From contig JACSRW010000012.1 in assembly GCA_014879565.1 (NCBI GenBank), forward strand, positions 1 through 46,611: a DNA stretch of 46,611 nt, read 5' to 3'. Source of the DNA: Chitinophagaceae bacterium. Its GTDB lineage: Bacteria; Bacteroidota; Bacteroidia; Chitinophagales; Chitinophagaceae. The position numbers and the translations under genes were made by a program. The notes beneath the pieces are model-generated. The model was not told the DNA's origin. It searched no databases and saw only the letters and a list, made by a program, of their open reading frames with translations. Below are positions 7,738 through 16,111 of the stretch, one piece after another. Positions within the stretch are counted from its first letter, which is position 1, and each line of letters begins with the position of its first letter.

Positions 7738-9459
7738 ATGGATGCTGCAATTCTGGCCAAAGTAGATGCCTGGCTTTCCGGCAATTTTGATGCCGCCACC
7801 AAAGATGAAATAAGGAAATTACAAGCTGAAAAACCGGATGAACTTGCGGATGCATTCTACCGCAACCTTGAATTCGGCACCGGGGGCTTACGCGGACTCA
7901 TGGGGGTGGGAACCAACCGGATGAATAAATATACCGTTGGAATGGCCACACAGGGTTATGCCAATTACCTCAGACAATGTTTTCCCGGCGGGGTAAGTGT
8001 GGCGATTGCACATGATTCACGGAATAACAGCCGGTTTTTCGCTGAAACCACCGCTAACGTTTTTGCAGCAAACGGAATAAAAGTTTACCTTTTTGAGGCG
8101 CTACGGCCCACTCCGGAATTGTCGTATGCTATCCGTACCCTGAAATGCCAGGGCGGGGTGGTATGTACGGCCTCCCATAATCCCAAAGAATATAACGGGT
8201 ACAAAGCCTACTGGGATGACGGTTCACAACTGGTGCCTCCCCATGATAAGAATGTGATTGCCGAAGTGGAAAAAATACATTCAGCTGATGAAGTGAAGTG
8301 GAGCGGCGGGGAAGAGAATATTCATCTTATCGGGAAGGATATGGATGAACAGTATATGGAAATGGTTAAGGGGCTGAGTGTATATCCCGAAATCATTGAA
8401 AAACATAAAGACCTGAAAATTGTCTATACCCCGATTCATGGCACCGGAATAGTGCTGGTACCGCCGGTGCTGGAGCGGTTTGGTTTCAGGAATGTGCATA
8501 TAGTAAAGGAGCAATCTGTACCCGATGGTAATTTTCCTACTGTTGTATATCCCAATCCTGAAGAAAGTGAAGCCATGAGTTACGGGCTGAAACAGGCTGA
8601 AGCCATGGATGCCGATATTCTCTGTGGTACCGATCCGGATGCTGACCGACTGGCCATCGGCGTAAAAGATTCACATGGAAAATGGGTGCTGATGAACGGT
8701 AACCAGACGGCTGTGCTGGCATTCAATTACCTGATTGAAGCGCGTAAGTCAAAGGGAATTGCCGGGCCCGATGATATGGTTATTACCACGATCGTCACCA
8801 CGCCCATGATTGATGCCATTGCCGCTGCCAACCAGGTGGCCTGTTACCGGGTACTCACCGGGTTTAAATGGATTGCCGAAATGATCCGGGTTAAGGAAGG
8901 AAAAGAAAATTATATCATTGGCGGAGAAGAAAGTTTTGGACTGATGATCGGTGATAAAATCCGCGATAAAGACGGTATCAGTGCTGTGGCCCTGCTTTGT
9001 GAAATGGCAGCCTACGAAAAAGAAAAAGGGCGCAGTCTTTTCGAAAAAATGGTGGACCTCTACGTGCAATATGGTTTTTATAAGGAAAACCTGATTTCCA
9101 TCACCAAAAAAGGAATGGACGGCCAGCAGCAAATTGCGGCAATGATGGAAGCATACCGGAATAATCCGCCCAAAACCATTAATGGTTCCGCCGTGGTGAA
9201 ACTGCTGGATTATGAACTGCGGAAAGGCTCCGATCCCCGGACGGGAGAAAGCTGGCCCATTGATTTGCCTAAATCCAATGTGCTGCAGTTTGAACTGGAA
9301 GACGGAAGTCTTATTTCCGCACGTCCCAGCGGCACCGAACCCAAGATCAAATTTTATTTCAGCGTGAAAGGCAGGCTGGATAAACCCGCTGATTTTGACC
9401 GGGTCAATGCGGAAATGGATACAAAGATCAAGGCTATCATTGCCGATATGAACTTATAG
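7738..9459 (+). CDS. Phospho-sugar mutase (phosphoglucomutase/phosphomannomutase)
   Basis: A 573-residue alpha-D-phosphohexomutase. The four family landmarks are in order: TASHNP with phosphoserine S146, the Mg-binding loop GTDPDADRL (D299, D301, D303), the sugar-binding GGEESFG, and the phosphate-binding RPSGTEPKIKFYF near the C-terminus. It interconverts hexose 1- and 6-phosphates for glycogen, cell-wall and capsule precursors. The N-terminal FGTGGLRG motif and the length match PGM2-like enzymes common in Bacteroidota. The choice between glucose and mannose substrate cannot be made from sequence. It is monocistronic, divergent from the DUF2279-like gene, and followed by a strong terminator. 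Confidence 0.93.
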   Translation: MDAAILAKVDAWLSGNFDAATKDEIRKLQAEKPDELADAFYRNLEFGTGGLRGLMGVGTNRMNKYTVGMATQGYANYLRQCFPGGVSVAIAHDSRNNSRFFAETTANVFAANGIKVYLFEALRPTPELSYAIRTLKCQGGVVCTASHNPKEYNGYKAYWDDGSQLVPPHDKNVIAEVEKIHSADEVKWSGGEENIHLIGKDMDEQYMEMVKGLSVYPEIIEKHKDLKIVYTPIHGTGIVLVPPVLERFGFRNVHIVKEQSVPDGNFPTVVYPNPEESEAMSYGLKQAEAMDADILCGTDPDADRLAIGVKDSHGKWVLMNGNQTAVLAFNYLIEARKSKGIAGPDDMVITTIVTTPMIDAIAAANQVACYRVLTGFKWIAEMIRVKEGKENYIIGGEESFGLMIGDKIRDKDGISAVALLCEMAAYEKEKGRSLFEKMVDLYVQYGFYKENLISITKKGMDGQQQIAAMMEAYRNNPPKTINGSAVVKLLDYELRKGSDPRTGESWPIDLPKSNVLQFELEDGSLISARPSGTEPKIKFYFSVKGRLDKPADFDRVNAEMDTKIKAIIADMNL

Positions 9460-9478
9460 CAAAAACAACAGCAAAAGG

Positions 9479-9510
9479 AAGCGGCTTTTAACAGCCGCTT
9501 TTTTATTTTT
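9479..9510 (+). terminator. Intrinsic terminator after the phosphohexomutase gene
   Basis: A stem AAGCGGCT/AGCCGCTT with a six-base loop is followed by a T-rich run. It ends only ten bases before the pcm start and overlaps the pcm -7 box. Confidence 0.9.
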
Positions 9511-9511
9511 G
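9504..9511 (+). promoter_or_regulatory. -7 promoter box for pcm (TATTTTTG)
   Basis: An exact TAnnTTTG match nested in the T-run of the preceding terminator, nine bases before the pcm ATG. The leader would be very short. Confidence 0.55.
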
Positions 9512-9519
9512 CAGCGCTT

Positions 9520-10173
9520 ATGAGACCCACAGAAGACAGTTACAGGCATAAAGGTTTACGGAAAAAACTAACGGATACGATCCGTGAAAAAGGTATTACA
9601 AGTGAAGAAGTGCTGCAGGCGATCAGCCAGATTCCCCGGCATTTCTTCCTGGATTCCGCTTTTGATGAAGTGGCTTATGAAGACCGGGCTTTCCCGATCG
9701 GGGAAGACCAGACCATTTCCCAGCCTTATACGGTAGCCTACCAGAGCCAGTTGCTGGAAGTGAAAAAATTTGACAAAGTACTGGAAATTGGTACCGGCAG
9801 CGCTTACCAGGCGGTTGTACTGGCTGAACTGGGCGCGTTGGTTTTTACCATAGAGCGGCAGAAAAAATTATTTGACGCCAATAAACAATTCGCGTTCCTG
9901 AAGAAATACCCGGCCATCAAATTTTTTTACGGAGACGGATATGAAGGATTGCCCACTTATGCCCCGTTTGACAAGGTTATTATTACAGCCGCAGCACCTG
10001 AAATACCGGCTAAACTGGTGGGGCAGATGAAACCCGGTGGTATGATGGTTATACCTGTAGGCGCAGGGGAAATACAACTGATGAAACGGATTACCAAACT
10101 GGATGACGGAAATCTGAAAGAAGAGGTGTTTGACCGTTTTTCATTTGTGCCGATGGTGGAAGGAAGGAGATAG
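9520..10173 (+). CDS. pcm: Protein-L-isoaspartate O-methyltransferase
   Basis: A 217-residue SAM-dependent methyltransferase of the PCMT family. Characteristic features are IPRHFFL, the substrate loop around DQTISQPYTVA, and motif I LEIGTGSAYQAVVLAEL. It methylates isoaspartyl residues in damaged proteins so they can revert to aspartate. The length is normal for bacterial Pcm. The start is fixed by the short distance to the -7 box. The stop codon TAG lies inside the first units of a heptamer array, so the final residues GRR may have been shaped by the array. Confidence 0.93.
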   Translation: MRPTEDSYRHKGLRKKLTDTIREKGITSEEVLQAISQIPRHFFLDSAFDEVAYEDRAFPIGEDQTISQPYTVAYQSQLLEVKKFDKVLEIGTGSAYQAVVLAELGALVFTIERQKKLFDANKQFAFLKKYPAIKFFYGDGYEGLPTYAPFDKVIITAAAPEIPAKLVGQMKPGGMMVIPVGAGEIQLMKRITKLDDGNLKEEVFDRFSFVPMVEGRR

Positions 10174-10196
10174 GAGTCGGGAGATAGGAGTCTGTT
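10163..10196 (+). repeat. Heptamer-period array overlapping the pcm stop codon
   Basis: Units GGAGATA and GGAGTCG alternate about twice. The wording is close to the array at 6262-6318. The pcm stop codon falls inside the first unit. The G-rich strand is +. Confidence 0.75.
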
Positions 10197-10198
10197 CT

Positions 10199-10447
10199 TT
10201 CAGGATTGTCGCAAGCCCGACTATTGGTTCTTCGGTTCTTGGAACTTGAAGAAAAGAACCAAGAACCAAATATCAAGAACCAAGGCCTCCTTTCAAAAGG
10301 GTCGTAAGCCCGACAATTGGTTCTTGGATCTTGGAACTTGAAGAAAAGAACCAAGAACCAAATTACAAGAACCAAAGCCTCCTTTCAAAAGGGTCGTAAG
10401 CCCGACAATTGGTTCTTCGGATCTTGGTTCTTTGGATCTTGGCTCTT
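10199..10447 (+). repeat. 92-bp tandem repeat, about 2.5 copies
   Basis: The marker GTCGTAAGCCCGAC (GTCGCAAGCCCGAC in the first copy) recurs at about 10208, 10301 and 10393, a period of 92-93 bases. Each unit contains CCAAGAACC and GGTTCTTGG as inverted ends, a CCTTT/AAAGG hairpin and a GTCG/CGAC hairpin. A related copy in inverted orientation lies at 41722-41875. The block fills the gap between pcm and the convergent M48 protease gene, and no gene is supported inside it. Confidence 0.9.
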
Positions 10448-10457
10448 CGTCTTTCTC

Positions 10458-11393
10458 TCAGGCAAACTGTTCCAGTAATGCAATTCTTTTTTCCACCGGC
10501 GGATGGGTGGCAAACATGTTATCCCAGGAAGCAGACTTATGCGAGGAGGGTTGCGGATTGTCAATAAACAACTGGGCAACATCCCGGCTTTCTACCGCTT
10601 CAATAGCCGGATCGGCCGAAATTTTCCGGAGTGCACTGGCCAGTGCCCAGGGTTTTTTTGTGAGTTCCGCCGCACCGGCATCCGCCAGGTATTCCCTTTT
10701 CCGGCTGATGCCGAAACGCAACAGGAGCGATATCAGGTAGGCAATGGCTGTTACCACAATAGCGATCAGTATGATGGCGCCGCCTCCTTTATTATCACGG
10801 CTCCGGCGTCCGCCACCTGTAAAACGCAGGCTGCGGAATGCCATTTCCGCGAGGAAGGAAAAAATGCCCACAAATATGATGGAGAAAATCAGGATACGCA
10901 CATCCCTGTTTTGTATATGGGTTAGTTCATGCGCAATCACGCCTTCCAGTTCGTCGTCATCCAGTTTTTCAATTAGCCCCCTGGAAAGGGAAATTGCATA
11001 AGTACGCTGGTCAATACCGCTGGCAAAAGCGTTTAGTGAATTATCTTCAATAATATACAGACGGGGGGTGGTGATGCCACGCGAAATACAGAGATTTTCC
11101 AGCAGGTTGTATACTCTTTTGTTTTCCTTTCTTTCCAGGGGTTTACTGCCGGTAGCTAAGCGTATAAACGCGGAATGGCCGGTCCAGGCAATTAAAAACC
11201 AAAGCCCCGTACCGGCGATTACCCAGGGCACAACCTGGTAAAACAGGGGCCATGGGTCTTCTCCCTGATTCCCAGCAGCAAAAAAAATCAACAGCCAGCA
11301 TATACCGAGCAGCAGGGCCGGAAAAGCTATCAGCAGCAAAACCGAATTCCGGTTATTCCGCCTGATCTGTTGTGCAAGCCCGGTATATTCCAT
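10458..11393 (-). CDS. M48 family zinc metalloprotease (HtpX-like)
   Basis: A 311-residue membrane protease. Two N-terminal membrane segments (about 18-42 and 54-72) are followed by the zinc motif HELTH (residues 155-159). Further membrane segments follow near 170 and 215, and then a KREYLADAGAAEL segment that should supply the third zinc ligand. HtpX-type proteases degrade damaged membrane proteins. LemA is encoded 26 bases upstream on the same strand, a pairing seen in many bacteria that supports a two-gene operon. The 3' end faces the 92-bp repeat block. Confidence 0.92.
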   Translation of the reverse strand: MEYTGLAQQIRRNNRNSVLLLIAFPALLLGICWLLIFFAAGNQGEDPWPLFYQVVPWVIAGTGLWFLIAWTGHSAFIRLATGSKPLERKENKRVYNLLENLCISRGITTPRLYIIEDNSLNAFASGIDQRTYAISLSRGLIEKLDDDELEGVIAHELTHIQNRDVRILIFSIIFVGIFSFLAEMAFRSLRFTGGGRRSRDNKGGGAIILIAIVVTAIAYLISLLLRFGISRKREYLADAGAAELTKKPWALASALRKISADPAIEAVESRDVAQLFIDNPQPSSHKSASWDNMFATHPPVEKRIALLEQFA

Positions 11394-11419
11394 GTCAGGG
11401 CAGCTTAATTGCGGTTATT

Positions 11420-11980
11420 TTAAAACTGAATTTTTGGCGGCTCCTCCATTTGTTTACGGGTGTCTGTTCCCAGGTCAAACATAATTTCTTTCGCAAATCC
11501 GAAGTTCCGGGCCACCAGGTTGCCGGGAAAGGATTCAACCGCATTATTGTATTCGGTCGTGGCTGCATTGAAAAACCGCCTGCTGGCAGCGAGTTTGTTT
11601 TCAATATCACTCAGTTCTTCCTGTAATTGCAGAAAATTCTGATTGGCTTTCAGATCCGGGTAGGCTTCCACCTGTACTTTAAGACCGGCAAGGGCGCTGC
11701 TGAGTTGCTGCTCTGCCACAATTTTTCCGTCAATCGTGGTGGCGCTCATCGCGGCCGTGCGGGCTTCGGTGATTCTTGTCAGTAGTTCCTTTTCATGCGT
11801 GGCATAGCCCTTTACCGTATCCACCAGTTGCGGTACCAGGTCGTGCCGCTGGCGTAACTGAACATCAATGTCGGCAAATGCATTCTGACGGCGGTTCCGG
11901 AGGCGGACGAGACCGTTATATAAACTGATAACCCATACTACAAGCAGTACGAGCAGGCCGATAATAATCAATACTGGCAT
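11420..11980 (-). CDS. LemA family protein
   Basis: A 186-residue protein. It has one N-terminal membrane anchor (about 2-22) and then the conserved LemA helical domain: YNGLVRLRNRRQNAFADIDVQLRQR, DLVPQLVDTVKGYA and a C-terminal ESFPGNLVARNFGF. Most of the protein should be a helical bundle outside the membrane. It is the first gene of an apparent operon with the HtpX-like protease. LemA proteins have no settled biochemical activity. A regulatory or adaptor role for the protease is inferred only from gene order. Confidence 0.93.
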   Translation of the reverse strand: MPVLIIIGLLVLLVVWVISLYNGLVRLRNRRQNAFADIDVQLRQRHDLVPQLVDTVKGYATHEKELLTRITEARTAAMSATTIDGKIVAEQQLSSALAGLKVQVEAYPDLKANQNFLQLQEELSDIENKLAASRRFFNAATTEYNNAVESFPGNLVARNFGFAKEIMFDLGTDTRKQMEEPPKIQF

Positions 11981-12021
11981 AATGGTAAATTTTAGCTTCC
12001 TGAAATTAGGTAAAAAGAGAG

Positions 12022-12033
12022 TTGTTTAAACAA
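12022..12033. promoter_or_regulatory. 12-base perfect palindrome between lemA and the acylase gene
   Basis: TTGTTTAAACAA lies in the divergent intergenic region, 42 bases from the lemA start and about 60 from the acylase start. It could be an operator for both directions, though AT-rich palindromes of this size also arise by chance. Confidence 0.3.
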
Positions 12034-12065
12034 ACAGCCGGTTGAATTTCTGCTGATTTTATCCT

Positions 12066-12073
12066 TATCTTTC
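12066..12073 (+). promoter_or_regulatory. Near-consensus -7 box (TATCTTTC) for the acylase-like gene
   Basis: Seven of eight positions agree with TAnnTTTG or are free. It lies 18 bases before the ATG at 12092. Confidence 0.4.
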
Positions 12074-12091
12074 GCACACATTTTTTGGCTT

Positions 12092-14533
12092 ATGCGTTTA
12101 ATCCCTTTTGCCGTATCAGCAGCGGCGGCTGCCGGGCTGATTTTCGTCCTGAACCGTCCCCTGGGTCCGGCCCCGCCTTTAGGTAAATTACTGAGTCCGC
12201 ATACAGGATTCTGGCAGAATGCGGAACCGGCCGGGGCTTCTTTTGACGCCGATCTGCAACTGGAAGGACTAAAGGGGATGGCGGAGGTTTATTTTGATGA
12301 GAGACTGGTGCCGCATGTATTTGCGGAAAATAATGAGGACCTCTATTTTATCCAGGGCTACCTGCATGCGCGTTTTCGTCTGTTTCAGATGGATCTGCAA
12401 ACCCGTGCGGCTGCAGGCCGGGCCAGCGAACTGGCAGGGCCCCGGGCAATTGAATATGACAGGGAGCAAAGAAGGCTGGGAATGGTCTTTGCCGCTGAGA
12501 ACGCCGTCCGTGAAATTGAAAAGGATCCGGCTTCCCGGCTGATTTTTGATGCCTATACAAAGGGGGTGAATGCCTGGATCAGTTCCCTGCGCGAAGCCGA
12601 TATGCCACTAGAGTATAAACTGCTTGACAGCAAACCGGAAAAATGGACGAATCTCCGCAGCGCCCTTCTGCTGAAAATGATGGCAAAAATGCTTAGTTCG
12701 GGTACTGAAAACGACCTGGCGTATACCAATGCCAAATCTGTTTTTATGCCCGATGAATTACGCCGGCTTTATCCCCAGGTACATGATTCCCTTGTTCCCA
12801 TCATCCCCAAAGGCACTGTTTTCCCGGCGCCGGCTATTGTGCCGGTTCCTCCGGCATCCGCTGATTCCTTATATATTGGCCGCCGGGATACGGTAAAGAT
12901 GAAAGAAATATCCAGACCCGATCCGAATAACGGCAGCAATAACTGGGTGGTGGCCGGCAGTAAAACGGCCAGCGGCGCTCCCATCCTCTGCAATGACCCG
13001 CACCTTGAACTGTCACTTCCTTCTATCTGGTATGAAATTCAGTTGCAGAACAAAGAAAGCAACGCGTACGGGGTCTCCCTGCCCGGCACTCCCTTTGTGA
13101 TAATCGGGTTTAATGACAGTATTGCCTGGGGGGTAACCAATGCGCAGCGTGACGTAAAAGATTATTATGAAATCAAATTCCGGGACGCCTCCAAAAAAGA
13201 ATACTGGTTTAATGGCAACTGGGAAAAAACGGAGCCGAGAGAAGAAATCATTCATGTTAAAGGACAATCGCCGGTAACCGATACGGTTTATTACACCGTT
13301 TTTGGTCCGGTTATGTATGACGACCGATTCACGAATGACGCTGCCGCCAGCCGGAATCTGGCTGTTCGCTGGGTAGCCCATGATCCCAGTAATGAGGGTA
13401 AAACCTTCTTCTGGCTGAACAGGGCAAGGAACTATGATGAGTATGAAAAAGCTATTCGTGATTTTCAATGCCCGGGCCAGAATTTCATTTTTGCTTCCAA
13501 AACCGGTGATATTGCCATCTGGCAGCAGGGTAAATTTCCGGCCCGCTGGGACCGGCAGGGTTTGTATGTAATGCCGGGTGAGGACAGCAGCTATATGTGG
13601 CAGGGCTTTATACCACAGACTGAAAATCCGCATGCCAGAAACCCGGAAAGAGGGTTCCTGGAAAGTGCTAACCAGCGGCCTGCTGATTCCACCTACCCTT
13701 ATTTCATTCCCGGCAGTTATATCACTCCCCGGGGGATTACTATTGAGAACAAATTATCCGGTATGAGCGGGATCAAACCTCAGGATATGATGGCCCTGCA
13801 CAATGATTATTTCAATACCCTGGCGGAAGATGCCCGGGAAATTTTAGCAGCGAATGTGAAGGAAAATGAGCTGGATGCAAATGCCCGCCGCTACCTGGAT
13901 ATACTCCGCGGATGGGACCTGATGGCAGGTCCGGATTCAAAAGGACAGACTGTTTTTCAGTGCTGGTGGGATAGCCTTGAAACCGAAATATGGAAAGATG
14001 AACTCACCCGTGTGCATCCGCAGGCTCCCTGGCCGGAAGAGCAAACGACGATGGAATTGCTGAAAAAGGATACCGCGCTCCGCTATATTGACAATATAAG
14101 TACAGCCAGAACCGAAACACTGGCAGATATCGTGACACTCTCCCTGAAAAAAGCGGCCCAGGAGTTATTGCAGAAAGAAAAAGAAGGGAAACTGGAATGG
14201 AGCCTGTTCAAAAATCCAACGGTTTACCATCTGATTAAGGATCTCAAACCTTTTGCCAGGCCGGGTTTGCCGGTGGGGGGAAACGGGAATATTATTAACG
14301 CCATCACCCATAGTCACGGTCCTAGCTGGCGTATGATCGTTCACCTGACTGATCAGACGGAAGCCTGGGGTGTTTATCCGGGTGGCCAGAGCGGGAATCC
14401 CGGCAGCCGTTTCTATGACAATTTTGTTGATCCCTGGGCCGCTGGCAAGTATCACAAACTCTGGTTTATGCGGCCGGGCGATCGTACAGATAAAAATGTA
14501 AAATGGGTAATCCGGTTGCAGCCTGCTGGCTGA
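12092..14533 (+). CDS. Penicillin acylase family Ntn-hydrolase
   Basis: An 813-residue exported precursor with an N-terminal hydrophobic signal (about 3-21). It carries penicillin-acylase family features: an alpha region with YFIQGYLHARFRLFQMD, a linker, and the autocatalytic cleavage site G281-S282-N-N-W, where Ser282 becomes the N-terminal nucleophile of the beta chain. The beta-chain start includes CNDPHLELSLP and WGVTN. Members hydrolyse amide bonds such as beta-lactams or N-acyl homoserine lactones. Substrate specificity cannot be predicted, and both self-protection and quorum quenching are possible. It is likely periplasmic. A small membrane protein gene follows 26 bases downstream. Confidence 0.92.
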   Translation: MRLIPFAVSAAAAAGLIFVLNRPLGPAPPLGKLLSPHTGFWQNAEPAGASFDADLQLEGLKGMAEVYFDERLVPHVFAENNEDLYFIQGYLHARFRLFQMDLQTRAAAGRASELAGPRAIEYDREQRRLGMVFAAENAVREIEKDPASRLIFDAYTKGVNAWISSLREADMPLEYKLLDSKPEKWTNLRSALLLKMMAKMLSSGTENDLAYTNAKSVFMPDELRRLYPQVHDSLVPIIPKGTVFPAPAIVPVPPASADSLYIGRRDTVKMKEISRPDPNNGSNNWVVAGSKTASGAPILCNDPHLELSLPSIWYEIQLQNKESNAYGVSLPGTPFVIIGFNDSIAWGVTNAQRDVKDYYEIKFRDASKKEYWFNGNWEKTEPREEIIHVKGQSPVTDTVYYTVFGPVMYDDRFTNDAAASRNLAVRWVAHDPSNEGKTFFWLNRARNYDEYEKAIRDFQCPGQNFIFASKTGDIAIWQQGKFPARWDRQGLYVMPGEDSSYMWQGFIPQTENPHARNPERGFLESANQRPADSTYPYFIPGSYITPRGITIENKLSGMSGIKPQDMMALHNDYFNTLAEDAREILAANVKENELDANARRYLDILRGWDLMAGPDSKGQTVFQCWWDSLETEIWKDELTRVHPQAPWPEEQTTMELLKKDTALRYIDNISTARTETLADIVTLSLKKAAQELLQKEKEGKLEWSLFKNPTVYHLIKDLKPFARPGLPVGGNGNIINAITHSHGPSWRMIVHLTDQTEAWGVYPGGQSGNPGSRFYDNFVDPWAAGKYHKLWFMRPGDRTDKNVKWVIRLQPAG

Positions 14534-14559
14534 ACCGGCTGAAATAAAATTAGACATGT

Positions 14560-14916
14560 ATGAAATTTATTACTGCTATACTGCTAACAGGATTACTGGG
14601 ATTTTCCGCCGGTGTAATGCCGTTCTTGCCCTGGTGGGGCTTTGCACTTACAAGCCTGCTGGTGGCCATCCTGGTGCATCAGAAAGCCGGTAAAGCTTTT
14701 CTGTCAGGTTTTCTTGGTCTGTTCCTTTTATGGGGAGGACTGGCCTGGTGGATAGACCAGGGGAACCAGGGGATTTTGTCACATAAAATGGCAGAAATTC
14801 TGCCGCTGGGAGGGAATAGTTACCTCCTGATACTGCTTACAGCAATAGTGGGCGGACTTGTTTCCGGCCTGGCTGCGCTCAGTGGCAGTTTTGCCCGGGC
14901 CCGCCGGCAACACTAA
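14560..14916 (+). CDS. Small conserved membrane protein
   Basis: A 118-residue protein with about four hydrophobic segments (roughly 3-22, 26-44, 47-66 and 88-112), little else, and a basic C-terminus (ARARRQH). It resembles small membrane proteins I associate with Chitinophagaceae, without a known function. It begins 26 bases after the acylase stop and is probably co-transcribed with it. An envelope role is possible but not shown. Confidence 0.75.
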   Translation: MKFITAILLTGLLGFSAGVMPFLPWWGFALTSLLVAILVHQKAGKAFLSGFLGLFLLWGGLAWWIDQGNQGILSHKMAEILPLGGNSYLLILLTAIVGGLVSGLAALSGSFARARRQH

Positions 14917-14953
14917 AAAGATCCTGCTTCCCTGTCAGATGCTGCAGATTATG

Positions 14954-14961
14954 TAAATTTG
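14954..14961 (+). promoter_or_regulatory. -7 promoter box for trhO (TAAATTTG)
   Basis: An exact TAnnTTTG match. Transcription would start near 14967, downstream of a GTG at 14963 that opens a longer frame. The box therefore supports the ATG at 15068 and a leader of about 100 bases. Confidence 0.55.
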
Positions 14962-15067
14962 CGTGCTGGTTATAATTAAGCTTTATTCCGGCGAAATTTG
15001 GTTCAGCCTGCAACTGTCCAATTATTTATTAATTATCCCTTTCACCGGGGATTCAGATTTCAACAAG

Positions 15068-16102
15068 ATGGCCCTCCATAACCGCATCTCCCGAAGGGAG
15101 CTGAAAGAAATGATTTTAAAGGATCCCACGCCCCGGACCACCATTTCCTTTTATTGTTATTTTCCGGTTTCTGATCCGGTTTCCTTCCGGAATGAATGGT
15201 ATCGTGCCTTCAGTGAAATGGGTGTTTTGGGACGTATCTATGTGGCCCATGAAGGCGTGAATGCACAACTGAGTGTACCCTCTGCCAGGCTGGAGGTTTT
15301 CCGGGATTATTTATACAAACATGAAGCACTCAACGGTCTCCGCCTGAATACCGCCGTGGATGATGACGGGAAATCTTTTTTTGTACTGGATATCCGTGTT
15401 CGTAAAAAAATAGTAGCCGATGGTATCGAAGATCCGGCATTTGATATGCGCCGCAAGGGCCGGTATGTGGATGCGGAAGCTTTTAACAGGCTGACTGAAA
15501 ACCCGGATACAATTGTTATAGACATGCGGAATCATTATGAGTATGAAGTGGGCCACTTTCTCGGTGCAATAGAAATTCCGTCGGATACCTTCCGGGAGCA
15601 ATTGCCCATGGCGGTGGAAATGATGAAGGACAAAAAGGATGCCCCCATAATTATGTATTGCACCGGAGGCATCCGTTGTGAAAAAGCATCAGCCTATATG
15701 CTGCACCGGGGGTTTACCAATGTATTTCACCTGGAAGGTGGTATCATCAACTATACCCGGCAGGCAAGAGAAAAGAATCTGCCTGTAAAATTCATCGGTA
15801 AGAATTTTGTTTTCGACGAACGCATGGGCGAGCGTATCAGCCCGGATATTATTGCGGTCTGTCACCAGTGCGGCAAACCTGCCGACACCCATACCAATTG
15901 TAAAAATGACGGTTGTCACCTGCTCTTTATTCAATGTGAGGAATGTGCCGGCACCTTTGAAGGTTGCTGCAGCCAGGAATGCAGGGAGATACTCCACCTG
16001 CCGGAGCAGGAAAGAAAGTTGCTGCGCAAAGGAAAGGACAAAGGGCAGCAGGTATTCAACAAATCAAAGCACCGGCAGATGAAAAACAGGGGATGTTCCT
16101 GA
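15068..16102 (+). CDS. trhO: tRNA uridine(34) hydroxylase, rhodanese-type (TrhO/YceA)
   Basis: A 344-residue protein. The N-terminal domain (about 20-110) precedes a rhodanese domain with the loop C198-TGGIRC204, and a cysteine-rich C-terminus ([22 protein letters not shown]) that probably binds zinc. TrhO makes 5-hydroxyuridine at the wobble position of several tRNAs. Architecture and length fit the YceA family well. A longer frame opens at a GTG at 14963, but the promoter box just before it and the weak N-terminal extension argue for the ATG at 15068. The gene converges with the lactonase gene, with nine bases between stops. Confidence 0.93.
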   Translation: MALHNRISRRELKEMILKDPTPRTTISFYCYFPVSDPVSFRNEWYRAFSEMGVLGRIYVAHEGVNAQLSVPSARLEVFRDYLYKHEALNGLRLNTAVDDDGKSFFVLDIRVRKKIVADGIEDPAFDMRRKGRYVDAEAFNRLTENPDTIVIDMRNHYEYEVGHFLGAIEIPSDTFREQLPMAVEMMKDKKDAPIIMYCTGGIRCEKASAYMLHRGFTNVFHLEGGIINYTRQAREKNLPVKFIGKNFVFDERMGERISPDIIAVCHQCGKPADTHTNCKNDGCHLLFIQCEECAGTFEGCCSQECREILHLPEQERKLLRKGKDKGQQVFNKSKHRQMKNRGCS

Positions 16103-16111
16103 AAGAGGTTA

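Noticed and set aside
10199-10447. CRISPR array
   Set aside because: The units are about 92 bases and contiguous. There are no unique spacers of regular length and no cas genes.
10091-10582. Open frames across the 92-bp repeat after pcm
   Set aside because: They encode repeated, biased peptides generated by the repeat unit and overlap the ends of pcm and the protease gene in other frames.
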